A DNA stretch of 38,679 nt from Azospirillum melinis (GTDB lineage Bacteria > Pseudomonadota > Alphaproteobacteria > Azospirillales > Azospirillaceae). The position numbers and the translations under genes are program-made. The stretch spans positions 1 through 38,679 of the forward strand of contig NZ_WHOS01000067.1 of assembly GCF_013340935.1 (NCBI RefSeq), given 5' to 3'. Positions 1 to 7,672 of this stretch are shown here, in pieces (position 1 is the first letter of the stretch; the number at the start of each line of letters is the position of its first letter). The notes under the pieces were generated by a model. It ran no database searches and had not been told where the DNA came from. It worked only from the letters and a program-made list of their open reading frames with translations.

Positions 1-93
1 AAACACCCGATCCCATCCCGAACTCGGCCGTGAAAAGCCTCCGCGCCAATGGTACTGCGTCTTAAGACGTGGGAGAGTAGGTCGCCGCCAGGT
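1..93 (+). rRNA. rrf: 5S ribosomal RNA, 3' part
   Basis: The window opens inside a 5S rRNA gene. Visible hallmarks are the loop B/C region (GATCCCATCCCGAACTCGG), the GGTACTGCGTCTTAAGACGTGGGAGAGTAGG-like 3' domain (positions 51-81) and the closing helix strand near 82-93. The 5' part lies outside the window. It is the last gene of an rrn operon transcribed rightwards and is followed by an intrinsic terminator at 155-188. The exact mature 3' end is uncertain by a few bases. Confidence 0.93.
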
Positions 94-154
94 CGCTCAG
101 GCACAAGAGACGCTCAAAGCCAAAGCACGCATGCTTGCATGTTCACTCAGATCA

Positions 155-188
155 GAAACGCCCCGGCTTTAACGAGCCGGGGCGTTTC
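155..188 (+). terminator. Intrinsic terminator after the rrn operon
   Basis: A perfect 14-bp stem (155-168 with 175-188) encloses a 6-nt loop TTAACG. The stem is GC-rich in its core and ends in GTTTC followed by GTTGTTC. It lies about 60 nt beyond 5S rRNA. The A-rich 5' flank (GAAACG) means it could also work on the minus strand, where the small gene at 197-616 ends 9 nt away, so it is probably bidirectional. Confidence 0.88.
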
Positions 189-196
189 GTTGTTCG

Positions 197-616
197 TCAG
201 CCGCCGTGGAAGCCGGTCAGCCTCTCTTCACCGCGGCCGATGTCCGGCTTGAACCGCGCCCCTTTCGCGGCTTCCACCAGCTGATCGATGAAGCTCCGGT
301 AGTCGTCGGCGGCCTCGCCCGTCGCCTCCCCGGTCGGTTCGACCGAGCCGGAATAGGGGGCGGCAGGCTGGGCGGCGCTGTCGTGAACGCGGAACGCCGC
401 GACGAAGACGGTGTCTCCCTCCGGGTTTCCTTCCCCGACATGCCGGGTGCTGCGCGACAGCTCGACCCGCCCATCGGCATCGGCAGCGGACAGGATGGTC
501 ACGCCATGGACGGTCGTCGTGTCGCTGCGCGCGTTCGCCGCCGCATCCTGTTCGAAGGCGTGCCGCTCGTAAGCCCGTTCGAAGCTTGAGCGGTCATCGA
601 TGTTGGCCTCGGCCAT
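197..616 (-). CDS. Hypothetical protein, 139 aa
   Basis: I do not recognise the family. The start ATG at 616 is preceded by AGGGAG about 8 nt upstream. Starting further up would run antisense through the ThDP enzyme gene. The product is acidic and soluble-looking, with no signal peptide or membrane segment. The N-terminal third is rich in charged residues. A middle stretch (about 35-80) alternates hydrophobic residues in a beta-like way (VHGVTIL, DTVFVAAFRV). A proline/glycine-rich linker (about 83-103) leads to a short helical C-terminus (DDYRSFIDQLVEAAKG). It is divergent from the ThDP enzyme at 776 with 159 nt between the starts, so the two may share a promoter region. Coding status rests on RBS, length and codon pattern only. 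Confidence 0.6.
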   Translation of the reverse strand: MAEANIDDRSSFERAYERHAFEQDAAANARSDTTTVHGVTILSAADADGRVELSRSTRHVGEGNPEGDTVFVAAFRVHDSAAQPAAPYSGSVEPTGEATGEAADDYRSFIDQLVEAAKGARFKPDIGRGEERLTGFHGG

Positions 617-775
617 CGCTGTCTCCCTGTTGCTGCAAAGGATAACGCCCCGCTGGCCGGATCGGTCCGACAGGGGGGCGGGCAAAAAAACCGCGGCCTC
701 CGGCGAACCGATGGGGCGGCGCACAGTTGAAACAGGAAAGGCGGCGACATCCGAGCAGAGACAAGAGAGGCGACA

Positions 776-2578
776 ATGGCTCCGAACGTCAGTGACTTCT
801 TCTGGCAGCGGCTCTCCGAGTGGGGTGTGAAGCGGGTCTTCGGTTATCCCGGCGACGGCATCAACGGGCTGGTCGGCGCGCTCGCCCGCGCCGGCGACCA
901 ATTCGAGTTCATCCAGCCCCGCCACGAGGAGCTGGCCGCCTTCATGGCGACGGCGCACGCCAAATACACCGGCGAGATGGGCGTCTGCCTCGCCACCTCC
1001 GGTCCCGGCGCCATCCATCTGCTGAACGGGCTGTATGACGCGAAGCTCGACCATCAGCCGGTGCTCGCCATCGTCGGCCAGCAGGCGCTGACCGCGCTGG
1101 GCGGCCAGTACCAGCAGGAGGTCGACCTCGTCTCCCTCTTCAAGGATGTGGCCGGCGAGTATGTGCAGATGGCCTCGACTCCGGCCCAGGTGCGGCACAT
1201 CGTCGACCGTGCGGTGCGGATCGCCAAGGCCGAGCGCACGGTGACCTGCATCATCATGCCCAACGACCTGCAGGAGATGGACGCGGTCGAGGTGCCGGCA
1301 CATGTCCACGGCACCATCCATTCCGGTGTCGGCTGGTCGGCCCCCGTGGTGCGTCCGGCCGAGGCCGACCTGCGCCGCGCCGCCGATGCGCTGAATGCCG
1401 GTTCCAAGGTGGCGATTCTGGTCGGTGCCGGCGCGCTGAACGCCACCGACGAGGTGATCGAGATCGCCGACATCCTGGGGGCCGGCGTCGCCAAGGCGCT
1501 GCTCGGCAAGGCGGCGCTGCCCGACGATTTGCCCTTCGTCACCGGCTCCATCGGCCTGCTCGGCACCCGGCCGAGCTATGAGATGATGGTGAACTGCGAC
1601 ACGCTGCTGATGATCGGCTCGCGCTTCCCCTATTCGGAGTTCCTGCCCAAGGAGGGCCAGGCGCGCGGCGTGCAGATCGACATTGATCCGAAGATGCTGA
1701 GCATCCGCTATCCGATGGAGGTCAATCTGGTCGGTGACAGCGCCGGCACCCTGCGCGAGCTGATCCCGCTGCTCCAGCGCAAGCAGGACCGCTCCTGGCG
1801 CGAGCGGATCGAGGCGGGCGTCGCCGATTGGTGGAAAGTGCTGGAAGCCCGCGCGATGAACGACGCGACGCCGTTGAACCCGCAGCGCGTCTTCTGGGAG
1901 CTGTCGCCGAGGCTGCCCGATGACGTGGTGATCGCCTGCGACACCGGGTCGGGCACCAACTGGTATGCCCGCGACATCAAGATCCGCCGCGGGATGAAGG
2001 CGACGCTGTGCGGCGGCCTCGCCACCATGGGACCGGGCATGCCCTACGCCCTGGCGGCCAAGTTCGCCCATCCCGACCGTCCGGTGCTGGCCATTGTCGG
2101 TGACGGCGCCATGCAGATGAACGGCATGAACGCGCTGATCACCCTGTCGAAATATTGCAAGCAGTGGAGCGACCCGCGCTTCGTCGTTCTGGTGCTGAAC
2201 AACCGCGACCTCAACCAGGTGACCTGGGAAATGCGCGCCCAGAATGGCGATCCGAAGTTCGAGGCCTCGCAGGAGCTTCCCGATTTCCCCTATGCCCGCT
2301 ATGCCGAACTGCTCGGCTTCAAGGGGCTGTTCGTCGACAAGCCCGAAGACCTCGCAGCCGTCTGGGACGAGGCGATGGCGGCCCGCGGTCCGGTTCTGGT
2401 CGAGGCCTATACCGATCCCAACGTCCCGCCCCTGCCGCCGCACATCACCCTGAAGAACGCCGCGGCGATGATGGCGACGCTGGCCAAGGGCGATCCGGAG
2501 GTCTGGGACATGCTGAAGGATACTGCCAAGGATCTCGTCCAGAGCTACCTGCCGCATGGCAACGGCAAGAAAGGCTGA
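776..2578 (+). CDS. ThDP-dependent enzyme, pyruvate oxidase/dehydrogenase (PoxB)-like
   Basis: A 600-aa protein of the acetolactate synthase/pyruvate oxidase superfamily. The N-terminal PYR domain (about 1-170) carries the RHEE motif with the catalytic ThDP-activating glutamate near residue 51. A central domain (about 195-330) contains VAILVGAGAL, as in FAD- or nucleotide-binding TPP_enzyme_M folds. The C-terminal PP domain has the Mg-ThDP motif starting GDGAMQMNG at about 442 and ending in NN at about 475. The length is slightly above E. coli PoxB (572 aa). PoxB oxidatively decarboxylates pyruvate to acetate at the membrane using ubiquinone. The C-terminal tail here (VQSYLPHGNGKKG) is short and basic, but membrane binding cannot be judged by eye. 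The start ATG has GAGAGG 5-10 nt upstream. An acetolactate-synthase-like or sulfo-substrate enzyme is possible, so the substrate is inferred. It is monocistronic by context. Confidence 0.85.
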   Translation: MAPNVSDFFWQRLSEWGVKRVFGYPGDGINGLVGALARAGDQFEFIQPRHEELAAFMATAHAKYTGEMGVCLATSGPGAIHLLNGLYDAKLDHQPVLAIVGQQALTALGGQYQQEVDLVSLFKDVAGEYVQMASTPAQVRHIVDRAVRIAKAERTVTCIIMPNDLQEMDAVEVPAHVHGTIHSGVGWSAPVVRPAEADLRRAADALNAGSKVAILVGAGALNATDEVIEIADILGAGVAKALLGKAALPDDLPFVTGSIGLLGTRPSYEMMVNCDTLLMIGSRFPYSEFLPKEGQARGVQIDIDPKMLSIRYPMEVNLVGDSAGTLRELIPLLQRKQDRSWRERIEAGVADWWKVLEARAMNDATPLNPQRVFWELSPRLPDDVVIACDTGSGTNWYARDIKIRRGMKATLCGGLATMGPGMPYALAAKFAHPDRPVLAIVGDGAMQMNGMNALITLSKYCKQWSDPRFVVLVLNNRDLNQVTWEMRAQNGDPKFEASQELPDFPYARYAELLGFKGLFVDKPEDLAAVWDEAMAARGPVLVEAYTDPNVPPLPPHITLKNAAAMMATLAKGDPEVWDMLKDTAKDLVQSYLPHGNGKKG

Positions 2579-2612
2579 TCCGCCGGCAGTGAGCCGAGCT
2601 TTTCGATACGGC

Positions 2613-2655
2613 GAGCCGCATAATTGTTTCGCGCATCATTTCAATCATGCGGCTC
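2613..2655. repeat. Long imperfect hairpin downstream of the ThDP enzyme
   Basis: Arms 2613-2626 and 2642-2655 pair over 13 of 14 positions: GAGCCGCAT with ATGCGGCTC, then one A/C mismatch, then ATTG with CAAT. The loop is 15 nt. It lies 35 nt past the stop codon of the ThDP enzyme gene. No uridine run follows on the plus strand (CATTGAAAAGG), so it is a poor intrinsic terminator. It may be a 3'-end stabiliser or regulatory RNA structure. Confidence 0.5.
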
Positions 2656-2683
2656 CATTGAAAAGGGTCTGTGCCGATTCCCG

Positions 2684-2831
2684 CAATTGGGACAAAGATC
2701 AGACAAAAGGATCTCATGGAGTCGGTTTGTCGATCCAGGCTCGATCCGGTTTTGGGCGCGTTGTGGATGCTATGGCTGCGCGTGTAAGGAGAAGAGGTCT
2801 CCGTTAGTTCCATGAGACAACTCGCCAATTG
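2684..2831. repeat. Nested inverted repeat in the leader of the response regulator
   Basis: Two collinear arm pairs face each other. CAATTGG (2684-2690) pairs with CCAATTG (2825-2831), and TCTCATGGA (2712-2720) pairs with TCCATGAGA (2809-2817). The enclosed 88 nt include direct repeats TCGATCC at 2730-2736 and 2741-2747. The arrangement fits a long-range stem of a structured RNA or paired protein-binding sites. No function is assigned. Confidence 0.35.
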
Positions 2832-3002
2832 GGGTAGAACGCAGTCGCACATGGCTTGACCTGCAACCCAAAAAGGGATAGAGAGCGAACCATGCGTGGA
2901 TGATGGCATTCGTGTGCAGCGCAGGGGCGCGCGCTGCGTCCTTCCGGATGCCGGCGATGCCGCTCACGCCATGGGGTTCGGCCACAAGGCTTGGATGGCG
3001 GA

Positions 3003-3389
3003 ATGTTGGACACGGTCGAGAAAACGCGGACGATCCTTGTTGTCGAAGACAATGTGCTGATGCGCAAGCTCTTCGTCCGCTGCCTCGAGGAGGGCGGCTT
3101 CACCGTCGTCGAGGCGTCGGACGCCACCTCGGTGATGGATCTGATGCGCGACATGGCGCCCGATCTGGTGGTGATGGATATCGTCATGCCGGGCCTGTCC
3201 GGGCTTGAGCTTATCCGCCAGATCCGCGCCGACTCGGCCCTGGCCGCCACCCCGGTGCTGGCCGTCACCAACCTCGCCACGCCTGCGGACAAGCGCCGGC
3301 TGACCGAAGCGGGCTTCGACGGCCATGTGTCGAAGCCGATCAAGCCCAAGGAATTCCAGGCTTCCGTCGCCGGCTTCCTGCCGGCCTGA
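3003..3389 (+). CDS. Single-domain response regulator (CheY/DivK-like)
   Basis: A 128-aa stand-alone receiver domain with no output domain. Visible signature residues are the acidic pair E15-D16 (VVEDN), the phospho-acceptor D59 (LVVMDIVMPG), T89 in the AVTNLA strand, and the invariant K111 (SKPIKP). The pattern resembles DivK-type regulators of alphaproteobacteria. The start is set at ATG 3003, behind GGCGGA; a TTG four codons upstream (2991) is the alternative. It would receive phosphate from a histidine kinase and act through protein contacts. No kinase is adjacent; the nearest is at 23288-24736. It lies 104 nt upstream of the pel operon on the same strand, so a role in controlling Pel is plausible but inferred from position only. 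Confidence 0.9.
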   Translation: MLDTVEKTRTILVVEDNVLMRKLFVRCLEEGGFTVVEASDATSVMDLMRDMAPDLVVMDIVMPGLSGLELIRQIRADSALAATPVLAVTNLATPADKRRLTEAGFDGHVSKPIKPKEFQASVAGFLPA

Positions 3390-3406
3390 TCTTTTTTGCA
3401 GCCGAT

Positions 3407-3433
3407 TTGAACCCGGTTCAAGATTTTTCAAAT
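3407..3433. promoter_or_regulatory. Palindromic TTGAACC/GGTTCAA site before the pel operon
   Basis: TTGAACC C GGTTCAA is a perfect 15-nt palindrome at 3407-3421, followed by GATTTTT and another TTCAAAT (3427-3433), which repeats the half-site. It lies 18 nt past the response regulator stop and 60-87 nt before pelX. Two readings fit: an operator for a regulator of the pel operon, or a weak intrinsic terminator (short stem plus T-tract) of the response regulator gene. Confidence 0.4.
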
Positions 3434-3493
3434 CCGGTGTCCCAAACTCCGCGTATCACGTCAAACACACGCAAAAGCGGAGGGGCCGCAGCG

Positions 3494-4435
3494 ATGGCGC
3501 GTTATCTGGTTACCGGCGGTTGCGGCTTCATCGGCTCGCACCTGATCGAGCGGCTGCTGGCGGCCGGGCACAAGGTCCGGGTGCTGGACGATCTGTCCAC
3601 CGGCAAGCGTGAAAACCTGTCGGACGGCGTGCCTGTGACCGTCGGCGACGTGGCCGATGCCGATGCGGTTCGGGCGGCGATGGCCGGCGAGGATGGCGAG
3701 GGGGTGGACGGCTGTTTCCATCTGGCCGCCGTCGCTTCGGTCGACCGGTCGCGCGAGGCATGGCTGGAGACCCACCACGCCAACCTGTCCGGCACCATCG
3801 CCGTGTTCGACGCCGCCCGCCGCGCCAATCCGGCCGGCCCGGTTCCGGTGATCTACGCCTCCTCTGCCGCGGTCTACGGCGACAATCCCAACATGCCGCT
3901 GACCGAGGATGCGGCGACCCGTCCGCTGTCGGCCTATGGCGCCGACAAGCTGGGCTGCGAGCTGCATGCGCGGGTGGCGGACGGGGTGCATGGCGTGCCG
4001 ACCGCCGGCTTCCGCTTCTTCAACGTCTATGGCCCGCGCCAGGATCCGAAATCGCCCTATTCGGGCGTCATCTCCATCTTCGCCGGCCGCATCGCCCGGG
4101 GCGAGCCGATCACCGTCAATGGGGACGGCGAGCAGGTGCGGGATTTCATCTTTGTAAAGGATCTGGTGCGATACCTGACTGCTGCGATGGGACATCCGCA
4201 GCCGGGCGCACCGGTCTACAATGTCTGCACCGGCCGTCCGACCTCGGTCAACCGGCTGGCGGAGGTGCTGGCCGACCTGTCGGGCCGGCCGCTCGACCGG
4301 CGCTACGGTCCGGCGCGGCCGGGCGACATCCGGACATCCATCGGCGATCCCACGCGTCTGGTCGCCGCCTTCGGCATGAGCTGCGACACGCCGCTGGAAG
4401 ACGGGCTGCGCCAGACGCTGGCGTGGCTTGGTTGA
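3494..4435 (+). CDS. pelX: UDP-GlcNAc C4-epimerase-like protein (PelX)
   Basis: A 313-aa extended short-chain dehydrogenase/epimerase. The NAD-binding motif TGGCGFIG is at residues 7-14, the LDD acidic residue after beta-2 at 31-33, the catalytic S123/S124 in YASSAAVYG, and Y148xxxK152 in SAYGADK. FNVYGPRQ (176-183) and RDFIFVKD (216-223) are typical of UDP-hexose 4-epimerases of the WbpP/Gne type. Known pel clusters of some Pseudomonas carry PelX, which interconverts UDP-GlcNAc and UDP-GalNAc to feed the GalNAc-rich Pel polymer; that role is inferred here from family and position. The start ATG 3494 follows GCGGAGGGG; upstream in-frame codons lack an RBS. It is the first gene of the pel operon, 45 nt before the hydrolase gene. 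Confidence 0.88.
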   Translation: MARYLVTGGCGFIGSHLIERLLAAGHKVRVLDDLSTGKRENLSDGVPVTVGDVADADAVRAAMAGEDGEGVDGCFHLAAVASVDRSREAWLETHHANLSGTIAVFDAARRANPAGPVPVIYASSAAVYGDNPNMPLTEDAATRPLSAYGADKLGCELHARVADGVHGVPTAGFRFFNVYGPRQDPKSPYSGVISIFAGRIARGEPITVNGDGEQVRDFIFVKDLVRYLTAAMGHPQPGAPVYNVCTGRPTSVNRLAEVLADLSGRPLDRRYGPARPGDIRTSIGDPTRLVAAFGMSCDTPLEDGLRQTLAWLG

Positions 4436-4480
4436 CGGGTTCGGGCGAAAAACTCGGCTGACTGATCGGGGCAGGGTGGC

Positions 4481-5380
4481 GTGATCGGTGGTTTGATCGG
4501 GCGGCGCGCGGTCGCCGGCGGGCTTTTGTCGGGTGCGGCGCTGCTGGCGCTGCCCAGCAGGACTCTGCGGGCTGCAAACTCCGGTCAGGCTCCCGCTGCT
4601 CCGGCTCCCGCTGCCCCCTGGGCGGTCTATTACGCCGATGCCGCGCCGCTTGCCGCTTTCCAGCCCTACCGGCTGCTGGTGCTGGACAGCAGGACCCACC
4701 CGCCTTTGCAACCGCTGGCCGACCGGGGCAAGACCCTGCTCGGCTATTTGAGCGTAGGCGAGGTCGAGACTCACCGCCCCTGGTTCGGCCGGGTGAAGGG
4801 GTGGGGCATCCTGGATCAGGAAAACCCCAACTGGCCCGGCAGTTTCTATGTCGATGTGCGTGACCGTCGCTGGGTCAGGCTGGTGGTCGAGGAACTGGTC
4901 CCCGCCATCCTGCGCGAGGGCTTCCATGGCGTCTTCCTCGACACGCTCGACAACCCGCCGCATCTGGAACGCACCGACCCGAAGCGCTGGAGCGGCATGA
5001 CCGACGCGGCGGCGGCGCTGGTGCGGGCCATCCGCCGCAACTGGCCGGACATCGGCCTGATGCAGAACCGCGCCTATGAAATCCTGCCGCAGACCGCGCC
5101 GTTGCTGAGCCATGCGCTGGGCGAGAGCGTCTATGCCGGCTGGGATTTCGCCGCCAAGCGTCCGCATCGCCAGAGTGCGGAGGATTACCGGTTCCAGGTC
5201 GACGCGCTGAAGGCGGCCGGCGCGCTGAACCCGCAGCTTGGCCTCCACACGCTGGACTACTGGACCCCGTCCGACGCGGCGGGGATGCGGGCGATCTACG
5301 ACCTGCAACGGGCCAACGACTTTTCCCCTTATGTCGCGACGGTCGAACTCGACCGCCTGATCCCGGAGCCGCCGCGGTGA
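4481..5380 (+). CDS. pelA: PelA hydrolase half: GH114 endo-galactosaminidase-like, exported
   Basis: A 299-aa protein that begins with a possible twin-arginine signal (IGRRAVAGG at 6-14, then a hydrophobic stretch ending near 32). The mature part is a single TIM-barrel of the GH114 (PF03537) type. It shows GYLSVGEVE (88-96), FYVDVRD (122-128), FLDTLDN with acidic D154/D157 (152-158), and GESVYAGWD with E215 (214-222). These acids match in position the catalytic Asp/Glu pair described for the hydrolase domain of Pseudomonas PelA. In P. aeruginosa this domain is the N-terminal part of one large PelA; here it is a gene of its own. The start is GTG 4481 behind GGGGCAGGG. Its stop overlaps the GTG start of the deacetylase gene (GTGA), implying translational coupling and equal amounts of the two halves. 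Confidence 0.87.
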   Translation: MIGGLIGRRAVAGGLLSGAALLALPSRTLRAANSGQAPAAPAPAAPWAVYYADAAPLAAFQPYRLLVLDSRTHPPLQPLADRGKTLLGYLSVGEVETHRPWFGRVKGWGILDQENPNWPGSFYVDVRDRRWVRLVVEELVPAILREGFHGVFLDTLDNPPHLERTDPKRWSGMTDAAAALVRAIRRNWPDIGLMQNRAYEILPQTAPLLSHALGESVYAGWDFAAKRPHRQSAEDYRFQVDALKAAGALNPQLGLHTLDYWTPSDAAGMRAIYDLQRANDFSPYVATVELDRLIPEPPR

Positions 5381-7665
5381 GGGGCCGGTTCCAAGCTGGC
5401 ATCCGGGCGGCAGCCTTGGCGCTCGCCGTGTTCCTTCCCGACGCGGCGTTTCCCGTGCTTGCCGCCGGCTCAACGACCGTTGCCGCCCCGGCTCAGCAGA
5501 CCGTGCCGCGCACCATCCTGGCGCTGGTCGACCTGCGCGAGGAAAGCACGATCCGCCTCAGCCGCATCCACACGATGGCGGAACTGCCGCTGAACCATCT
5601 GGGATTGTCGGTGGTCTACTGGAACGTCGCCGACGGTCTGCCCGACCTGTCGCGCTATCCCGACCTGCGCGGCGTCGTCACCTGGTTCGCGGGCGAGCCC
5701 TTTCCCGATGTCGGCGCCTATGTCGGCTGGGCGGCCCGTGCGATGGATCGCGGCATCCGCTTCGCCGTGCTGGGGCAGCCGGGGGTGCGGCTGGAGCGCG
5801 GCGGCAAGCCGGTGCCGCTGGCGCTTACCAACCGTTTCTTCGCCCGCTTCGGTCTGCGCGACGACGACGGCTATTCCGACCTGACCTACAAGTCCAAGCC
5901 GGCACTGGCCGACGCGATGATCGGCTTCGAACGGCCGCTGTCGGGGGTGCTGCCCGGCTATCCCCTGTTCCGCAAGACCGACGAGCGCTTCGCCTCCCAT
6001 CTGGTGATGCGGCGCGGCGACGATCCGGCCAGCGACAGCCATCTGGTGGTCACCGGCCCCTCCGGCGGACTGGTGACCGAGGGGTACGGCCGCTATTTCG
6101 ACGCCGAATACAACCGGCGTCAATGGATCGTCGATCCCTTCGCCTTCTTCCGCGACAGCTTCGTCACCGACGATCTGCCGAAGCCCGACGTCACCACATT
6201 GTCCGGGCGGCGGCTCTATTTCAGCCACATCGACGGCGACGGCTGGCGCAACGTAACCGAGGTGGCGCCCTATGCCGCCCGCCGCGTGCTGTCCGCCGAC
6301 ATGGTGCGCACCGCCGCCATCGAAGCCTTCCCCGACCTGCCGGTCAGCGTCGCTCCCATCGTCGGCGACCTCGACCCGACCTGGAAGGGCACGCCGGACT
6401 CGCTGGCGGCAGCCAAGGCGCTGTTCGCCCTGCCGCAGGTCGAGCCGTCCAGCCACACCTGGACCCACCCCTTCCAATGGGCCTTCTTCAAGGACTACAG
6501 CCGGCAGGCCGAGGCGCCCTTCCTCGAGCGCGAGGGCAGCCGCAAGCCCGGGAAAAGTGACGACCATGCGGCGGAGGAGGCGGGCGAGGTATCGGACATC
6601 GGCCGCTATGCCGTGCCGCGCGCCTATTTGCAGCAGCCCTTCGACCTGGACCAGGAGATCGGCGGCGCTCTCGACTATTTCACCCGGCTGGCTCCCGCCG
6701 GCAAGCGGGCGGTGCTGGTGCAATGGTCGGGCGACACCTCTCCCTTCGAGGCGGCGCTGGCGGCGGTGCGCAAGGCCGGCGGGGTCAACATCAACGGCGG
6801 CGACGCGCGGTTCGACGCCGATTTCCCGTCCATCACCGGCCTGCCGCCCATCGGCCTGCCGGTGGGGGCGGAACGCCAGATCTACGCCGCCGGCAGCAAC
6901 GAGAACACCTACACCGATCTGTGGACCAACCGCTTCTACGGCTACCGCAATCTGGTCAACACCATGCGGCATGCCGGCAGCCCGTTGCGGCTGAAGCCCT
7001 TCAACGTCTATTACCACATGTACACCGGCCAGAAGCCGGCCAGCCTCAACGCGCTCGTCTCGGTGCTGACCGCCGCACAGGGGCAGGAGCTGGCGCCGGT
7101 CGCCGCCTCCAGCTACGCCCGCATCGCCGAGGGCTATTACACCACCCGCTTCGAGCCGCTGGACGGCCAGGGAGGCGGGCGGCGCTGGCGTGTGCGCGAC
7201 CGCGGGGCGCTGAACACGCTGCGCTTCGACCATGCCAGCGCCGACGCGGTCGATTTCGCCCGCTCCAGCGGCGTGCTTGGCCAGCGCCACAGCCAGGGCA
7301 GCCTCTATGTGGCGCTCGACCCGGCGGTGGCGGAGCCGGTGGTGGCGTTGACCGCGACCGAGCGCGCCGACCGCGACCCGCCGGCCGCCACGCCCTATCT
7401 GGTGCAGGGGCGCTGGGCCTTCTCGGCCTTCGCGCCGGACGATCACGGCTTCCACGTCGCCGCCACCGGTTACGGTGCGGGCGGCATGGTCTGGCAGGTG
7501 CCGCGGCCCGGCCGCTGGACCGTCACGGCGGAACGCAACGGCACCCGGCTGTGGTCGGGCAGCGCCAGCGCGGATGCCGACGGCCGGCTGGCGCTGACCG
7601 TGCCGGTGTCCGCCATCGCGCCGCTGCTGCTGCGCTTCCGTCCGGCCGACGGCGCGGCGGGGTAG
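5377..7665 (+). CDS. pelA: PelA deacetylase half, periplasmic polysaccharide deacetylase-like
   Basis: A 762-aa protein with a Sec-type signal (hydrophobic 10-30, cut near AAGS). Residues about 45-270 resemble the linker/reductase-like portion of PelA. From about 278 comes the CE4-like deacetylase core: HIDGDGW with D286/D288, and SSHTWTH with metal-ligand-type H360 and H364. The same Asp and HxxxH arrangement is reported as essential in P. aeruginosa PelA. A C-terminal beta-rich domain (about 600-762) follows. It should remove acetyl groups from GalNAc/GlcNAc in the periplasm, making Pel cationic. The GH114 hydrolase domain is missing from this protein and is supplied by the preceding gene. 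The start GTG 5377 overlaps that gene's stop. Eight nt downstream the TPR gene begins. Confidence 0.87.
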   Translation: MRGRFQAGIRAAALALAVFLPDAAFPVLAAGSTTVAAPAQQTVPRTILALVDLREESTIRLSRIHTMAELPLNHLGLSVVYWNVADGLPDLSRYPDLRGVVTWFAGEPFPDVGAYVGWAARAMDRGIRFAVLGQPGVRLERGGKPVPLALTNRFFARFGLRDDDGYSDLTYKSKPALADAMIGFERPLSGVLPGYPLFRKTDERFASHLVMRRGDDPASDSHLVVTGPSGGLVTEGYGRYFDAEYNRRQWIVDPFAFFRDSFVTDDLPKPDVTTLSGRRLYFSHIDGDGWRNVTEVAPYAARRVLSADMVRTAAIEAFPDLPVSVAPIVGDLDPTWKGTPDSLAAAKALFALPQVEPSSHTWTHPFQWAFFKDYSRQAEAPFLEREGSRKPGKSDDHAAEEAGEVSDIGRYAVPRAYLQQPFDLDQEIGGALDYFTRLAPAGKRAVLVQWSGDTSPFEAALAAVRKAGGVNINGGDARFDADFPSITGLPPIGLPVGAERQIYAAGSNENTYTDLWTNRFYGYRNLVNTMRHAGSPLRLKPFNVYYHMYTGQKPASLNALVSVLTAAQGQELAPVAASSYARIAEGYYTTRFEPLDGQGGGRRWRVRDRGALNTLRFDHASADAVDFARSSGVLGQRHSQGSLYVALDPAVAEPVVALTATERADRDPPAATPYLVQGRWAFSAFAPDDHGFHVAATGYGAGGMVWQVPRPGRWTVTAERNGTRLWSGSASADADGRLALTVPVSAIAPLLLRFRPADGAAG

Positions 7666-7672
7666 GGCGGCC

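Larger units (their letters stand above)
2579..3002. other. Gene-free stretch rich in inverted repeats
   Basis: About 420 nt between the ThDP enzyme and the response regulator hold no convincing gene; short frames lack RBS support and a plausible composition. Base composition is less GC-rich than the neighbours. It contains a long hairpin (2613-2655), a nested inverted repeat (2684-2831) and two direct TCGATCC copies at 2730 and 2741, spaced 11 bp. It could be a 3' structure of the upstream gene, a long 5' leader of the response regulator, or a small RNA. I recognise no known riboswitch. Confidence 0.5.

Noticed and set aside
617..2557. Long minus-strand frame continuous with the small gene at 197-616, antisense to the ThDP enzyme
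   Set aside because: It is an open mirror frame typical of GC-rich DNA. Its translation is Arg/Gly/His-rich with no motif, and the sense frame carries intact ThDP motifs. Only the part after the ATG at 616 has an RBS and normal composition.
2556..2815. Short plus-strand frames in the gap after the ThDP enzyme
   Set aside because: They overlap the upstream gene end or lack an RBS, and their composition does not look like protein. The DNA is better explained by inverted repeats.
2579..3002. Cyclic-di-GMP riboswitch in the leader before the pel region
   Set aside because: The conserved GEMM core and tetraloop-receptor arrangement are not recognisable. The visible pairings have a different layout.
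3407..3493. N-terminal extension of PelX from an upstream in-frame codon
   Set aside because: The Rossmann motif normally begins within the first 10 residues. ATG 3494 with GCGGAGGGG fits, while the extension covers the palindrome.
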